Positions 8,526 to 20,021 are shown, numbered from the stretch's first letter. The stretch is 64,000 nt of DNA from Henriciella sp. (GCA_013214545.1 JABSQB010000010.1:1-64000); one strand, 5' to 3'. Notes: generated by a model from the sequence alone, not told the origin. Program-made: numbers and translations.

Positions 8526-9730
8526 AGCTCGGTTTTGGCCCAGGCGTTCTTGTCGCAGCGGCATTTATCGGGCCGGGAACCGTCACGGCTTGCACCCTTG
8601 CCGGGGCCAATTTCGGCTTCGCTCTGATCTGGGCGCTGGTCTTCGCGACAGTCGCCACCATCATCCTGCAGGATATGGCAGCCCGTTTAGGCGCGGGAGC
8701 AGGCCTAGGACTGGGCGAAGCGCTGATGCAAAGCGCGCCAGCACCAGCTTTGAAATGGGCTGCGGGCGGTTTGGTGTTTGCCGCACTACTGATTGGTAAT
8801 TGCGCTTATGAGGGCGGCAATCTCGCGGGCGGGGCGCTGGGGCTCGACGCGCTCCTGACGACGGCCTCTCCGGGACAGAACATACTGGTCGCAACCCTCG
8901 CACTCATCGCAGGGGCAGCGGTCCCGATCGGGCGATATGAGCTGTTGGAAAGACTGCTCGTCGGACTGGTCTTGATCATGAGCGCAGCCTTCGTCCTAAG
9001 CGTGCTGTTTACCCGGCCCAATCTGATCGCCCTGCTCAGCGGATTGGTTCCGCGCATTCCGGATGGCGGAACGCTGACCGCGATCGCCCTGATCGGCACC
9101 ACGATCGTGCCTTACAATCTGTTCCTGCACGCAGCCGCGACCCGCAAGAAATGGCCAGGAGGCGTAAACACGGAGGCCGCAAGACGGGACTCAAGCCTCT
9201 CCATCGGCCTCGGCGGACTGATTTCAATCTTCATCCTCTCCACCGCCGCGACGACGCTGTTCAAGAGTGGTTTGGAAGTCACCAATGCGGCTGACATGGC
9301 CCGCGCCATCGAACCTGCATTCGGCGATGCGGCGCGCTATCTGATCGGCATCGGACTATTCGCTGCTGGCCTGACGTCTGCGATCACGGCGCCGATGGCG
9401 ACCGCTTTTGCCCTTAGCGAAATCATTGGTGGCGATGAGAAACGCAAATCTACCCTGTTTCGAGGCACCGCCCTTTTGGTCGTGATCGTTGGCGCAGCGA
9501 TCAGCTTGTCAGGTATCCGCCCGATCGAAATGATCCTGATCGCCCAATACGCCAACGGATTGCTTCTTCCGCTGATGGCGGGCTTTCTGCTCTATGTGAT
9601 GAATCGCAAAGACTTGCTGGGTCGGCACGCCAACACTCTACTGGCGAACATCGCAGGCAGCGCCATCGTCTTGATCACTCTCGGGCTTGGTCTACGCTCC
9701 ATCCTGCGCGCGGCAGGAGTGATGGCATGA
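8522..9730 (+). CDS. Nramp-family transporter, divergent (lacks DPGN and MPH motifs)
   Basis: 402 aa, multi-TM; FIGPGTVTACTLAGANFG in the TM1 region, TTIVPYNLFLHAAA in the TM6 region; 4-nt overlaps with flanking genes. Confidence 0.88.
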   Translation: MKLGFGPGVLVAAAFIGPGTVTACTLAGANFGFALIWALVFATVATIILQDMAARLGAGAGLGLGEALMQSAPAPALKWAAGGLVFAALLIGNCAYEGGNLAGGALGLDALLTTASPGQNILVATLALIAGAAVPIGRYELLERLLVGLVLIMSAAFVLSVLFTRPNLIALLSGLVPRIPDGGTLTAIALIGTTIVPYNLFLHAAATRKKWPGGVNTEAARRDSSLSIGLGGLISIFILSTAATTLFKSGLEVTNAADMARAIEPAFGDAARYLIGIGLFAAGLTSAITAPMATAFALSEIIGGDEKRKSTLFRGTALLVVIVGAAISLSGIRPIEMILIAQYANGLLLPLMAGFLLYVMNRKDLLGRHANTLLANIAGSAIVLITLGLGLRSILRAAGVMA

Positions 9731-10473
9731 TCAAAACGATCGATCTCAATGCAGATCTTGGTGAAGGTTGCGCCTATGATGCGGAGCTCATGTCAGTTGT
9801 GACCAGCTGCAACATCGCGTGTGGCGGACATGCTGGCGACGCGGACAGCATGCGCACGGCGCTTAAGCTCGCCGGAGAAAACGGAGTATCGGCTGGCGCG
9901 CACCCGTCCTTCCCTGATCGGGAGAATTTTGGACGGACGAAATCGGATCTGCGCGGGGACGCGCTGGAAAAGACACTCCGTGCGCAGGTCAAAGTATTGG
10001 CGGTCCTGGCCGATGAAGCAGGCATCGCACTCAGTCATCTGAAACCGCATGGCGCGCTGTACAATATGGCGGCGCTCGACGTCGAGCTGGCGCAGAGTAT
10101 TTGCGCGGTGCTGCAGGACGCGCTTCCGGGCGCGCGATTGGTTGGTCCGCCCGGCTCGCAGTTACAGATGCAGGCAGAAGCACAAAGTATCCCCTTCGTG
10201 GCGGAAGGCTTTGCCGATCGTGCCTATGAACGCGACGGCCAGCTGCGGGATCGCAAGCTCGACGGCGCCGTCTTTCATGATCCGCAGCAGCAGGTCGCCC
10301 AGGCTGCTGAGATCGCCTTGAAGAAGCAAGTCAGCACGCATGAAGGCGAGGTAATTGCCCTGCCGGCTCAAACGATTTGCGTTCACGGCGATACGCCCGG
10401 CGCATTCGCTGCTGCGCAAGCCATTCGGGCTGCGCTGGAAGCTCAGGAGATCTCGATATGTCCGCCGGATTGA
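9727..10473 (+). CDS. pxpA: 5-oxoprolinase subunit A (LamB/YcsF family)
   Basis: 248 aa; DLNADLGEGCAYDAELMSVVTSCNIACGGHAGD, HLKPHGALYN. Confidence 0.95.
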   Translation: MIKTIDLNADLGEGCAYDAELMSVVTSCNIACGGHAGDADSMRTALKLAGENGVSAGAHPSFPDRENFGRTKSDLRGDALEKTLRAQVKVLAVLADEAGIALSHLKPHGALYNMAALDVELAQSICAVLQDALPGARLVGPPGSQLQMQAEAQSIPFVAEGFADRAYERDGQLRDRKLDGAVFHDPQQQVAQAAEIALKKQVSTHEGEVIALPAQTICVHGDTPGAFAAAQAIRAALEAQEISICPPD

Positions 10474-11078
10474 TTCCAATCCGCATCGCGGACGATGTTT
10501 TCGAATTCAAAGTCGAGACGCCTGCGCAGGCTCAGGCGCTGGCTTCTTACTTGCGCGAGGACTTGACCGCTGAAGACGTCGTCGCTGGGCTCGACCGGGT
10601 TGCGGTTCGATTTGCCCCCGAAGACCTGGATCACGTGACCGCTCGGTTGGCCAAAGTAAAACGCGTTCCCACGGCCGAGCAGGAGACGGGTCCGGCGATT
10701 GAGATCTCAGTCAAATATGGCGGCGAAGCAGGCCCCGACCTGGAGCAAGTGTGCGAGGCCCTGGACCTCACGATCGATGCCTTCATCGCCCTCCACACTG
10801 GCAATATTCACACGGTCGAGATGATCGGCTTCACGCCCGGCTTTTCTTACATTTCTGGTCTCCCCGACGATTTCGCCGTCCCGCGGCTCGACAATCCCCG
10901 CCCCCGCGTGGCCGCGGGCTCGGTCGGGATTAGCGCAGGATTCACCGGCATCTACGCCCTACAAGCCCCCGGCGGTTGGCCGCTCATCGGACGCACAGAT
11001 GCTATGCTTTTCGATGCAGACAGAGACTCTCCTTTTCTGCTGAGCCCCGGCCAGCAAGTAAGGTTCCGAGCAACTTAA
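10458..11078 (+). CDS. pxpB: 5-oxoprolinase subunit B (KipI family)
   Basis: Likely start ATG 10458 (MSAGLIPIRIADDVFEFK); IHTVEMIGFTPGFSYISGLP, PRPRVAAGSVGISAGFTGIYALQAPGGWPLIGRT. Confidence 0.93.
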   Translation: MSAGLIPIRIADDVFEFKVETPAQAQALASYLREDLTAEDVVAGLDRVAVRFAPEDLDHVTARLAKVKRVPTAEQETGPAIEISVKYGGEAGPDLEQVCEALDLTIDAFIALHTGNIHTVEMIGFTPGFSYISGLPDDFAVPRLDNPRPRVAAGSVGISAGFTGIYALQAPGGWPLIGRTDAMLFDADRDSPFLLSPGQQVRFRAT

Positions 11079-12008
11079 ATGATGACCGTCACCAAACCCG
11101 GATTGCAATCGACCCTGCAAGGGCCGCCGCGGCGCGGCTACCGGCATTTGGGCATTCCGTACGCTGGCCCGGCTGATCCTTTGTCCCATGCACTGGCAAA
11201 TCGATTGGTGGGAAATGCGCTCAGTGCGAGTGCGCTTGAAATCACCTACGGGGGATTTGCCGGTGAATTCCGCGAGGATTGCAGCCTCGCCATCACTGGA
11301 GCGTACGGACAGATCCTCGTATCGGGCATGGCAATGCCGGCGCATACGACGCTGCACCTGAAAGCGGGCGATCAGATCGAAATCACGCAATCCGAACACG
11401 GCATGCGCGCCTATCTCGCCATCCACTCAGGATTTGAAGCCGAGACGTTTTTCGGCTCGGGTTCCACGTACCTTCCGGCCGAATTCGGTGGCTTAGACGG
11501 ACGCGCGCTGAAGGCCGGAGATGAATTGTCCGCAAATCAATCGGCGGTGTTCGCGTCAACACTCGAGACGCCGCCAGACTATCGTCCCGCTTTTTCCAAC
11601 GCTGTCGGCCTACGGGCTTGCGCCTCGGCCGAATCGAACCTGTTGATCGGGCAGGACCGGGCATTGCTGTTTGAAGAGACCTTTATCGCCGGACGACAGG
11701 CAACGCGCATGGGCATTGCGATGACGGGCCATAAGCTTTCACCCAACAGCGATGGCAAAATGAAGAGTGCTCCAGTCTTTCCTGGAACCATCCAGTGCCC
11801 TCCCTCAGGCATACCCGTAATACTCCTTTGCGACGCCCAGACCACCGGCGGATATCCGCGAATTGCGAGCATTGCCCGATGTGACCGACATCTGCTCGGT
11901 CAAATACGCCCTGGCGATCATATACGATTGCTCGAACGCTCACCTGAAGCGGCGCTGCAAGACTCTGCGGCGAAACAAAAACAACTAAACGACTGGCTTC
12001 TCACCTGA
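11079..12008 (+). CDS. pxpC: 5-oxoprolinase subunit C (KipA family, biotin-dependent-carboxyltransferase-like)
   Basis: 309 aa; TVTKPGLQSTLQGPPRRGYRHLGIPYAGPADPLSHALANRLVGN, SDGKMKSAPVFPGTIQCPPSGIPVILLCDAQTTGGYPRIA. Confidence 0.94.
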   Translation: MMTVTKPGLQSTLQGPPRRGYRHLGIPYAGPADPLSHALANRLVGNALSASALEITYGGFAGEFREDCSLAITGAYGQILVSGMAMPAHTTLHLKAGDQIEITQSEHGMRAYLAIHSGFEAETFFGSGSTYLPAEFGGLDGRALKAGDELSANQSAVFASTLETPPDYRPAFSNAVGLRACASAESNLLIGQDRALLFEETFIAGRQATRMGIAMTGHKLSPNSDGKMKSAPVFPGTIQCPPSGIPVILLCDAQTTGGYPRIASIARCDRHLLGQIRPGDHIRLLERSPEAALQDSAAKQKQLNDWLLT

Positions 12009-12011
12009 CGT

Positions 12012-13430
12012 TTAGATGTGCATGGCGCGGCCTTCAGACGCCAGCACCGCTTCGTGCATCATTTCCGACAAAGTCGGGTGGGGGAAGATGGTGTGCATCA
12101 GATCTTCTTCGGTCAGCTCGCCTTCACGAGCAATGACATAGCCCTGGATCAGCTCCGTCACTTCTGCGCCAACCATGTGCGCACCTAGGAGCTCACCCGT
12201 CTCAGCGTCGAAGATCGTTTTGACCAGCCCTTCTGGCTCACCGAGTGCGATGGCCTTGCCGTTTCCGATGAATGGGAATTTGCCCACATTCAGTTTCTTG
12301 CCGGTCTTTTTCGCTTCTTCTTCCGTCAGACCAACGCTGGCAACCTGTGGGTGCGAATAAGTACAGCCGGGGACGTTCCAATTGTCGAATGGATGCGCCT
12401 CATCAATCGCGCCGGCGATCTTCTCAACACAAATGACGCCCTCATGGCTGGCCTTGTGCGCGAGCCAAGGTCCGCCGGTTAGGTCACCTATGGCATACAG
12501 CCCTTTGACCCCTGTGCGCCCAAAGCCGTCCACGACGACATGGGTTCGATCAAGTTTGACGCCGAGTTTTTCGAGTCCGAGGCCTTCAGAATTGGCCACA
12601 ATACCGATCGCCAGGATGACGCGGTCGACTTCGATCTTCTCGGTCTTGCCGCCGACGGAAACTTCTGCTGTCACGCTGTCCTCGCCTTTCTTGAGGCCTT
12701 TGACCTGCGCTGCGGTCTTGATCGTCATGCCCTGCTTTTCGAAGGATTTATGGGCGAAGGCGGCGATCTCTTTGTCCTCTGCGGGCAGGATGCGATCCAC
12801 CGCCTCAACAACGGTCACCTCTGAGCCGAGCTCATTGTAGAAACTCGCAAACTCGATCCCGATAGCGCCGGAGCCGATGACCAGCAGGCGTTTGGGCATG
12901 ACGTCCGGGACCATGGCTTCGCGATAAGTCCAGACCAGTTTGCCGTCCGGCTCCAGGCCCGCTTGCGGGATGGCGCGAGCGCGCGCGCCGGTGGCGAGCA
13001 GGACATGCTTCGCCTTGTACGTCGTGTCTTTACCCTTGGCGTCCTTGACGATCACGTCCGGAGCATTCGTCCCTTTTTCAAGGCGCGCGTCCCCTTCGAT
13101 GACCGTGATCTTGTTTTTCTTCATCAGGTGTTTCACACCGCCGGACAGCTGCGCAGCGACGCCGCGCGAGCGTTTCACGACGCCGTCCAGGTCAAAATCG
13201 GCTTTGTCGACTTTCAGACCATAGGCAGATGCCGTTTTGGCGAGGTGCAGCACTTCAGCCGAGCGCAACAGCGCCTTCGTCGGAATGCAGCCCCAATTCA
13301 GGCAAATTCCGCCCAGACTCTCTCTCTCGACGATGGCGGTTTTCATTCCAAGTTGGCTCGCGCGAATGGCAGCAACATAGCCGCCCGGACCAGAACCAAT
13401 GACAATAAGATCAAACTGTTGGTCAGCCAT
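12012..13430 (-). CDS. lpd: Dihydrolipoyl dehydrogenase (E3)
   Basis: 472 aa; GGICLNWGCIPTKALLRS redox-active site, GSGPGGYVAAIRA, C-term HPHPTLSEMMHEAV. Confidence 0.97.
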   Translation of the reverse strand: MADQQFDLIVIGSGPGGYVAAIRASQLGMKTAIVERESLGGICLNWGCIPTKALLRSAEVLHLAKTASAYGLKVDKADFDLDGVVKRSRGVAAQLSGGVKHLMKKNKITVIEGDARLEKGTNAPDVIVKDAKGKDTTYKAKHVLLATGARARAIPQAGLEPDGKLVWTYREAMVPDVMPKRLLVIGSGAIGIEFASFYNELGSEVTVVEAVDRILPAEDKEIAAFAHKSFEKQGMTIKTAAQVKGLKKGEDSVTAEVSVGGKTEKIEVDRVILAIGIVANSEGLGLEKLGVKLDRTHVVVDGFGRTGVKGLYAIGDLTGGPWLAHKASHEGVICVEKIAGAIDEAHPFDNWNVPGCTYSHPQVASVGLTEEEAKKTGKKLNVGKFPFIGNGKAIALGEPEGLVKTIFDAETGELLGAHMVGAEVTELIQGYVIAREGELTEEDLMHTIFPHPTLSEMMHEAVLASEGRAMHI

Positions 13431-13452
13431 GACGTCGTCTTTCTATCAATCT

Positions 13453-14061
13453 CTAAAACTCACCGAATTCCAAGTCACTGCAGGACTCTACTGGTTCCGG
13501 ATTGGCGTAATTATCGGTTCTATTGACCCAGCAATCATCGAGCACCGAACAGTAGCAGATCGCTCCGTCCAGGGCTGTGAGCTCGTCAAAGTAGGTGTAG
13601 ATATTGTCCCGCATGCCGGACGGAATTTGGCCGACTGCCAGTTCCCAATGGGCATCGCCAAGCAATACGGTTTCACCCGCCGCGAGGACCCGGCCCGTGG
13701 CACGCATCGTGTCGAGCTGGAACCGCATGCCTTGCGTGATTTTCAGGCGTCGCTCAAGGAACGCGTCGATATTCGATAGCGGAGCGCCATCCCGGGAGAT
13801 CTGCACGCCTTTAATGATCGCCGGCCCAACCCCGGAGTTGCTGAGCGATACACGCACGCGCGCATTGCGGATATCCTGATCGGTCTCGACATCGAATTGC
13901 ACAACAGGCCAGACCGAAGCCTGCACCGTTTGCTCCATGATCTCGGCTTGGCGAGAGGCGATGCGAGATTGGTCAATGGCGATAAACAGCGCGGCGACAC
14001 CGACCACGACCGCGCTAAGCGCTGTCGTCATTTCCACATTCGGCCACTTCCAGCTCCCCAT
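13453..14061 (-). CDS. Hypothetical protein with N-terminal transmembrane segment
   Basis: Start at 14061 (MGSWKWPNVEMTTALSAVVVGVAALFIAIDQSRIASRQAEIME...) avoids overlap with the E2 gene; located between the E2 and lpd genes. Confidence 0.65.
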   Translation of the reverse strand: MGSWKWPNVEMTTALSAVVVGVAALFIAIDQSRIASRQAEIMEQTVQASVWPVVQFDVETDQDIRNARVRVSLSNSGVGPAIIKGVQISRDGAPLSNIDAFLERRLKITQGMRFQLDTMRATGRVLAAGETVLLGDAHWELAVGQIPSGMRDNIYTYFDELTALDGAICYCSVLDDCWVNRTDNYANPEPVESCSDLEFGEF

Positions 14062-14071
14062 AAGTGCGCTC

Positions 14072-15379
14072 CTAAAGCAGCATGCTTTCTGGGGTTTCGA
14101 CAAACCGCTTGAAAGCTTGCAGCCAGCGCGCACCTTCTGCCCCGCCAATCACACGGTGGTCGCATGTCAGCGTGACGCTCATGACGGTTGCCGCTTTGAT
14201 AGAGCCATCTTCGGCCACAACCGCGCGTTTCTCACCTGCGCCAACGGACATGATCATGCCCTCGGGCGGATTGTTGATCGAGGCAAAGGATTTAATGCCG
14301 AACATGCCAAGGTTCGAGATGGAGAAGGTGCCGCCCATATATTCCTGCGGTTTCAGCTTACGCTCCCGAGCGCGGGTCGCGAGGTCCTTCATTTCGGCAG
14401 AGATTTCGGCCAGGCCTTTCGTCTCGGCGTTGCGAATGACCGGCGTGATGAGGCCGCCTTCAATCGCCACGGCGACCGAAATATGCGCGCCATTATGGTA
14501 GGCGATGCCATTGTCGGAATAGCTCGCATTGCAATCGGGCTCTTCCATCAGCGCCATGGCCGAAGCCTTGATCAAAAGATCATTGACCGAAACTTTGACG
14601 CCTTCAGGTGCCGCTTCATTGATGCCTTTGCGAGCAGCGAGCAGCTTGTCCAGCGCAATGTCCACATTCAGCGGGAAGTGCGGAACTTGCATGAAGCTTT
14701 GCGTCAGGCGGCGGGCAACCGTCTTGCGCATCCCGTCCAGTGGCTCAAGCCGGTAGCTATCCGGCGCATAGACGCGGTCATCAAGAATTTGCGGCAGAAT
14801 CAGACCATCCGGAGACGCAGGGGCAGCGCCTGTAGGTGCAGAGAGGCCAGGCTGCGCATTCTCGACATCCTTCTTGACAATCCGCCCGTGCGGGCCGGAC
14901 CCTTTGCCTTTTAACGCGTTGAGATCGATGCCTTTCAGTGCAGCAATCCGGCGGGCAAGCGGGCTTGCCTTGATGCGGTCATCGCCGGTGCCGAGCGCCG
15001 GCATTTGAACCGGGGTTGAGGCAACTTGCTTGGCTGGCTCTGTTGTGGGCTCTGCTTTCGGGGCTTCTGCGGCTGGCGCTTCTGCAGCGGGCGCTGGGGC
15101 ATCGGCTGGGGCGGCCGAAACAGATCCGGCATCCTCACCATCTTCCGCGAGCACAGCGATGATGGCGTTCACTTTGACGCCTTCAGTGCCAGCATCAACC
15201 AGGATCTGAGCGACGGTGCCTTCGTCCACGGCCTCGACTTCCATCGTCGCCTTGTCGGTCTCGATCTCGGCAATGACGTCGCCAGCTTCAACGGTGTCGC
15301 CAGGTTTGACATTCCACTTGGCGAGCGTGCCCTCTTCCATGGTCGGGCTGAGAGCGGGCATGGTGATATTGATGGCCAT
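14072..15379 (-). CDS. pdhC: Pyruvate dehydrogenase complex E2, dihydrolipoamide acetyltransferase
   Basis: 435 aa; lipoyl domain [18 protein letters not shown]3-binding [16 protein letters not shown], catalytic [21 protein letters not shown]. Confidence 0.95.
   Translation of the reverse strand: MAINITMPALSPTMEEGTLAKWNVKPGDTVEAGDVIAEIETDKATMEVEAVDEGTVAQILVDAGTEGVKVNAIIAVLAEDGEDAGSVSAAPADAPAPAAEAPAAEAPKAEPTTEPAKQVASTPVQMPALGTGDDRIKASPLARRIAALKGIDLNALKGKGSGPHGRIVKKDVENAQPGLSAPTGAAPASPDGLILPQILDDRVYAPDSYRLEPLDGMRKTVARRLTQSFMQVPHFPLNVDIALDKLLAARKGINEAAPEGVKVSVNDLLIKASAMALMEEPDCNASYSDNGIAYHNGAHISVAVAIEGGLITPVIRNAETKGLAEISAEMKDLATRARERKLKPQEYMGGTFSISNLGMFGIKSFASINNPPEGMIMSVGAGEKRAVVAEDGSIKAATVMSVTLTCDHRVIGGAEGARWLQAFKRFVETPESMLL
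15120..15379 (-). repeat. Lipoyl-domain coding copy 1 (in E2), paralogous to 16500-16758
   Basis: Near-identical protein ([15 protein letters not shown]...[24 protein letters not shown]) and closely matching nucleotides, e.g. gtgccttcgtccac?gcctcgacttccatcgtcgcctt. Confidence 0.85.
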
Positions 15380-15381
15380 TC

Positions 15382-16758
15382 TTACATCCCCTCACAAACA
15401 GCTTTGGCGGCCGCGACAATGTCATCTGTATTCGGCAAGCTCAGATCTTCAAGATTGCCCGCATAAGGTAGCGGGACGTCTTTTTGTGTCACACGAGCCG
15501 GTGGCGCATCAAGATAGTCAAACGCCAGTTCAGTAACGCCCGCGGCAATCTCGCCGCCGACGCCCATATGCTTCCAGCCTTCTTCGGCGGTCACGAGGCG
15601 ATTGGTTTTCTTCACGCTCTCGACAATCGTATCCATGTCGAGCGGGCGAATAGAGCGAAGATCGACAACCTCAGCAGAGATCCCTTCGTCAGCCAGTTTC
15701 TCAGCCGCTTCCATGGCGAAACCTGTGCAACGCGAATATCCGACCAGGGTCACGTCCGTGCCTTCACGAATGACCGCCGCTTTGCCGATGGGCAAAGTGT
15801 AGTCTTCGAGATCCGGCACATCATATTCGAGGCCATAAAGCAGCTCATGCTCAAGAAAGACAACCGGGTTCGGATCACGAATCGCCGACTTGAGCAGTGC
15901 CTTTGCAGACCCGGCATCCCAAGGCGCGACGACTTTCAGTCCTGGCACGTGGCCATACCACGCGGCGTAGTCTTGTGAGTGCTGAGCGCCGACACGAGAC
16001 GCAGCGGCGTTCGGACCGCGGAAAACGATTGGGCAACCCATCTGTCCCCCGGACATGTAAAGCGTCTTCGCGGCGGAGTTGATGATGTGGTCGATCGCCT
16101 GCATCGCAAAGTTGAACGTCATGAACTCGACAATTGGGCGCAGGCCGCCAAATGCGGCGCCGACCCCAAGACCGGCAAAGCCGTGTTCTGTGATCGGCGT
16201 ATCTACCACCCGGCGCGGACCAAATTCCCGCAGCAGCTCGCGGGTCACTTTGTAAGCGCCCTGATACTCAGCGACTTCTTCACCCATGACAAACACCGTC
16301 TCGTCGCGGCGCATTTCTTCAGCCATGGCATCGCGCAACGCGTCGCGCAGGACCGTCTTGGTGAAGGTCGTGCCTTCGGGAATATCGGGATTGGTGAGGA
16401 CCTGCGCAGCGGGCGCATCCGCCGCAGCCTGAGCCTCTAGGACTTCTGGCTCAGCCACCGGCTGCACTTTTTCAACGTCTGGAGCGCGCGCCGCAGACAC
16501 GTTGCTCGCATCTTCGCCATCTTCGGTGAGCACAGCGATGACGGCATTTACTTTCACGCCTTCGGTGCCTTCCGGAATCAGGATCTTGGCCAGCGTGCCT
16601 TCGTCCACAGCCTCGACTTCCATCGTCGCCTTATCGGTTTCAATCTCGGCTATCACATCACCGGCTTCAATTTTGTCGCCTTCGCCTTTTAGCCATTTGG
16701 CCAGCGTGCCCTCTTCCATAGTTGGGCTCAGCGCGGGCATGAGAATATCAACAGCCAT
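15382..16758 (-). CDS. pdhB: Pyruvate dehydrogenase E1 beta with N-terminal lipoyl domain
   Basis: 458 aa; N-terminal lipoyl domain plus E1-beta ([31 protein letters not shown]...[32 protein letters not shown]). Confidence 0.96.
   Translation of the reverse strand: MAVDILMPALSPTMEEGTLAKWLKGEGDKIEAGDVIAEIETDKATMEVEAVDEGTLAKILIPEGTEGVKVNAVIAVLTEDGEDASNVSAARAPDVEKVQPVAEPEVLEAQAAADAPAAQVLTNPDIPEGTTFTKTVLRDALRDAMAEEMRRDETVFVMGEEVAEYQGAYKVTRELLREFGPRRVVDTPITEHGFAGLGVGAAFGGLRPIVEFMTFNFAMQAIDHIINSAAKTLYMSGGQMGCPIVFRGPNAAASRVGAQHSQDYAAWYGHVPGLKVVAPWDAGSAKALLKSAIRDPNPVVFLEHELLYGLEYDVPDLEDYTLPIGKAAVIREGTDVTLVGYSRCTGFAMEAAEKLADEGISAEVVDLRSIRPLDMDTIVESVKKTNRLVTAEEGWKHMGVGGEIAAGVTELAFDYLDAPPARVTQKDVPLPYAGNLEDLSLPNTDDIVAAAKAVCEGM
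16500..16758 (-). repeat. Lipoyl-domain coding copy 2 (in E1 beta), paralogous to 15120-15379
   Basis: See copy 1. Confidence 0.85.
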
Positions 16759-17144
16759 TACGCAGCTCCCTGTTCTGGTGTCACAAAGCCAACAATGTTT
16801 CCTTCACCGTCTTCAACATAGGCCGCACGACCGACACCGGGATAGTCCATTGGCGGAAGCGCTTCTGCACCGCCATTCTCAAGCGCCCAAGCATATGTCG
16901 CGTCACAGTCGTCGACCTCAAACGTCATCGTTCCACCGCGCACGGGACCGCCCGCCTCTGGCGAGTCGCCCATTTGCCGCATCATACCAACGGTAAGTGC
17001 ATCACTGAGATTAGGTCCTTCAGCGAAATGATACTCCACGGCTTCCGCACCAGCCATAGGAGTGTACGTCCAGCCGAACAGACCGGCGTAGAAGGCCTGC
17101 GCGCGGGCAACATCGTTCACGTGTATTTCGAAGTGTCCTGACAT
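16758..17144 (-). CDS. VOC/glyoxalase superfamily protein
   Basis: 128 aa; [24 protein letters not shown]...[27 protein letters not shown] stop/start overlap with pdhB. Confidence 0.88.
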   Translation of the reverse strand: MSGHFEIHVNDVARAQAFYAGLFGWTYTPMAGAEAVEYHFAEGPNLSDALTVGMMRQMGDSPEAGGPVRGGTMTFEVDDCDATYAWALENGGAEALPPMDYPGVGRAAYVEDGEGNIVGFVTPEQGAA

Positions 17145-18155
17145 TTACGCCTCCACCGGCAGAAGAACATCGGTCCAAAGCTCGGACGGGTCGGGTTCGG
17201 GGCTCTCCAAAGAGAAATCAGCGGACTCTTTGACGATTGCACGGATTTCCTTGTCGACGGCTTTCAGATCTTCCTCGGTCGAAAGCTCGGCTGCCAGAAT
17301 CTGTTCCTTCAGCCCGTCGATTGGGTCCTTGTGGCTGCGAATATCGTCGACTTCCTCGCGCTTACGATATTTGGCCGGGTCGGACATTGAGTGACCGCGA
17401 TAGCGATAGGTCTTCATCTCGAGGATGTAAGGCCCCTTGCCAGACCGCGCATATTTGACGGCCTTTTCACCGGCCTTCTTGACTGCATAGACATCCATGC
17501 CGTCGACTTCCTCACCTTCGATTTCGAAAGAGATGCCGCGTTTGAAAAGTTCAGTTTCAGACGCGTGGCGTTCGACGCTGGTACCCATCGCGTACATGTT
17601 GTTTTCGATGACATAGACAACCGGCAGATCCCAGAGTGAGGCCATGTTGAACGCCTCATAGACCTGGCCCTGGTTCGCCGCGCCATCGCCGAAATAAGCA
17701 AGGCAAACATTGTCCTTGCCGAGATATTTGTTGGAAAAAGCTAGCCCGGTTCCGATCGGCACCTGTGCGCCAACGATTCCGTGGCCGCCGAAGAAGTTTT
17801 TCTCGCGGCTGAACATGTGCATAGAGCCGCCTTTACCGCGAGAATAACCGCCAGCGCGTCCGGTCAATTCCGTCATCACGCCTTTCGGGTCCATATCACA
17901 AGCCAACATATGACCATGATCACGGTATCCGGTTATAACCTGATCGCCCTCTTTCAAGCAGGCCTGCATTCCCGTGACGACCGCTTCCTGACCGATATAG
18001 AGGTGACAGAACCCGGCAATCTTACCCATCCCATACAATTGGCCGGCGCGTTCTTCGAACCGGCGTATAAGCAGCATATCTCGATAGAATTTGAGCGCCT
18101 CGTCCTTCTTTAATTTCGGCGAGGACCGGCGCTTCGGGCTAGCGGCTTTGGCCAT
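17145..18155 (-). CDS. pdhA: Pyruvate dehydrogenase E1 alpha
   Basis: 336 aa; ThDP motif GDGAANQGQVYEAFNMASLWDLPVVYVIENN; YRYRGHSMSDPAKYR. Confidence 0.97.
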   Translation of the reverse strand: MAKAASPKRRSSPKLKKDEALKFYRDMLLIRRFEERAGQLYGMGKIAGFCHLYIGQEAVVTGMQACLKEGDQVITGYRDHGHMLACDMDPKGVMTELTGRAGGYSRGKGGSMHMFSREKNFFGGHGIVGAQVPIGTGLAFSNKYLGKDNVCLAYFGDGAANQGQVYEAFNMASLWDLPVVYVIENNMYAMGTSVERHASETELFKRGISFEIEGEEVDGMDVYAVKKAGEKAVKYARSGKGPYILEMKTYRYRGHSMSDPAKYRKREEVDDIRSHKDPIDGLKEQILAAELSTEEDLKAVDKEIRAIVKESADFSLESPEPDPSELWTDVLLPVEA

Positions 18156-18221
18156 GACTGCTCCCTGGCTGATGCATTTTTGCGCTTAATACGCAGAGGA
18201 TTGACGCAACGTCGAGTCTTA

Positions 18222-18530
18222 TCACCTATGCGTATCTGCATTCCTGACAGCGCGGTCAACTAACACAAGTTCACCGGGGTACACGAAACCGAGATCGCGT
18301 CGGGCGAGGTATTCGACCAAGTCTGGATCAATTTGGCCCGGGGTCAAGCGAGCTATGTCTTTTTGCAGTGCAGCATTTTCTGCTTCGAGTGCCTCAAGAA
18401 TTGCGCGCTTTTCGGACAGCTCCATCTGTTTGTCCGTCCATTGGCCAAGCCCCTGCTCCCCCGCAAAGGCGTGGTAAGCAAAATATGCAATGGTCAAGGA
18501 CATCGCGCCTGCGGCCCATTTAGAGGTCAT
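18222..18530 (-). CDS. ftsB: Septum formation initiator / FtsB-like (DivIC family)
   Basis: 102 aa; one N-terminal hydrophobic segment, coiled coil LEALEAENAALQKDIARL, DPDLVEYLARRDLGFVYPGELVL; located between eno and pdhA. Confidence 0.85.
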   Translation of the reverse strand: MTSKWAAGAMSLTIAYFAYHAFAGEQGLGQWTDKQMELSEKRAILEALEAENAALQKDIARLTPGQIDPDLVEYLARRDLGFVYPGELVLVDRAVRNADTHR

Positions 18531-18533
18531 AAA

Positions 18534-18571
18534 AAAAGGTGCTCCTACGCTTCAGAGTAGGAACACCTTTT
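18534..18571 (-). terminator. Terminator-like hairpin between eno and ftsB
   Basis: Minus-strand AAAAGGTG-T-TCCTAC-TCTGAAGC-GTAGGA-G-CACCTTTT followed by further T and then the ftsB ATG; 14 Watson-Crick pairs plus one U-G. Confidence 0.75.
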
Positions 18572-18587
18572 GTGGTTAAAATCCGCT

Positions 18588-20021
<1,434 letters not shown>

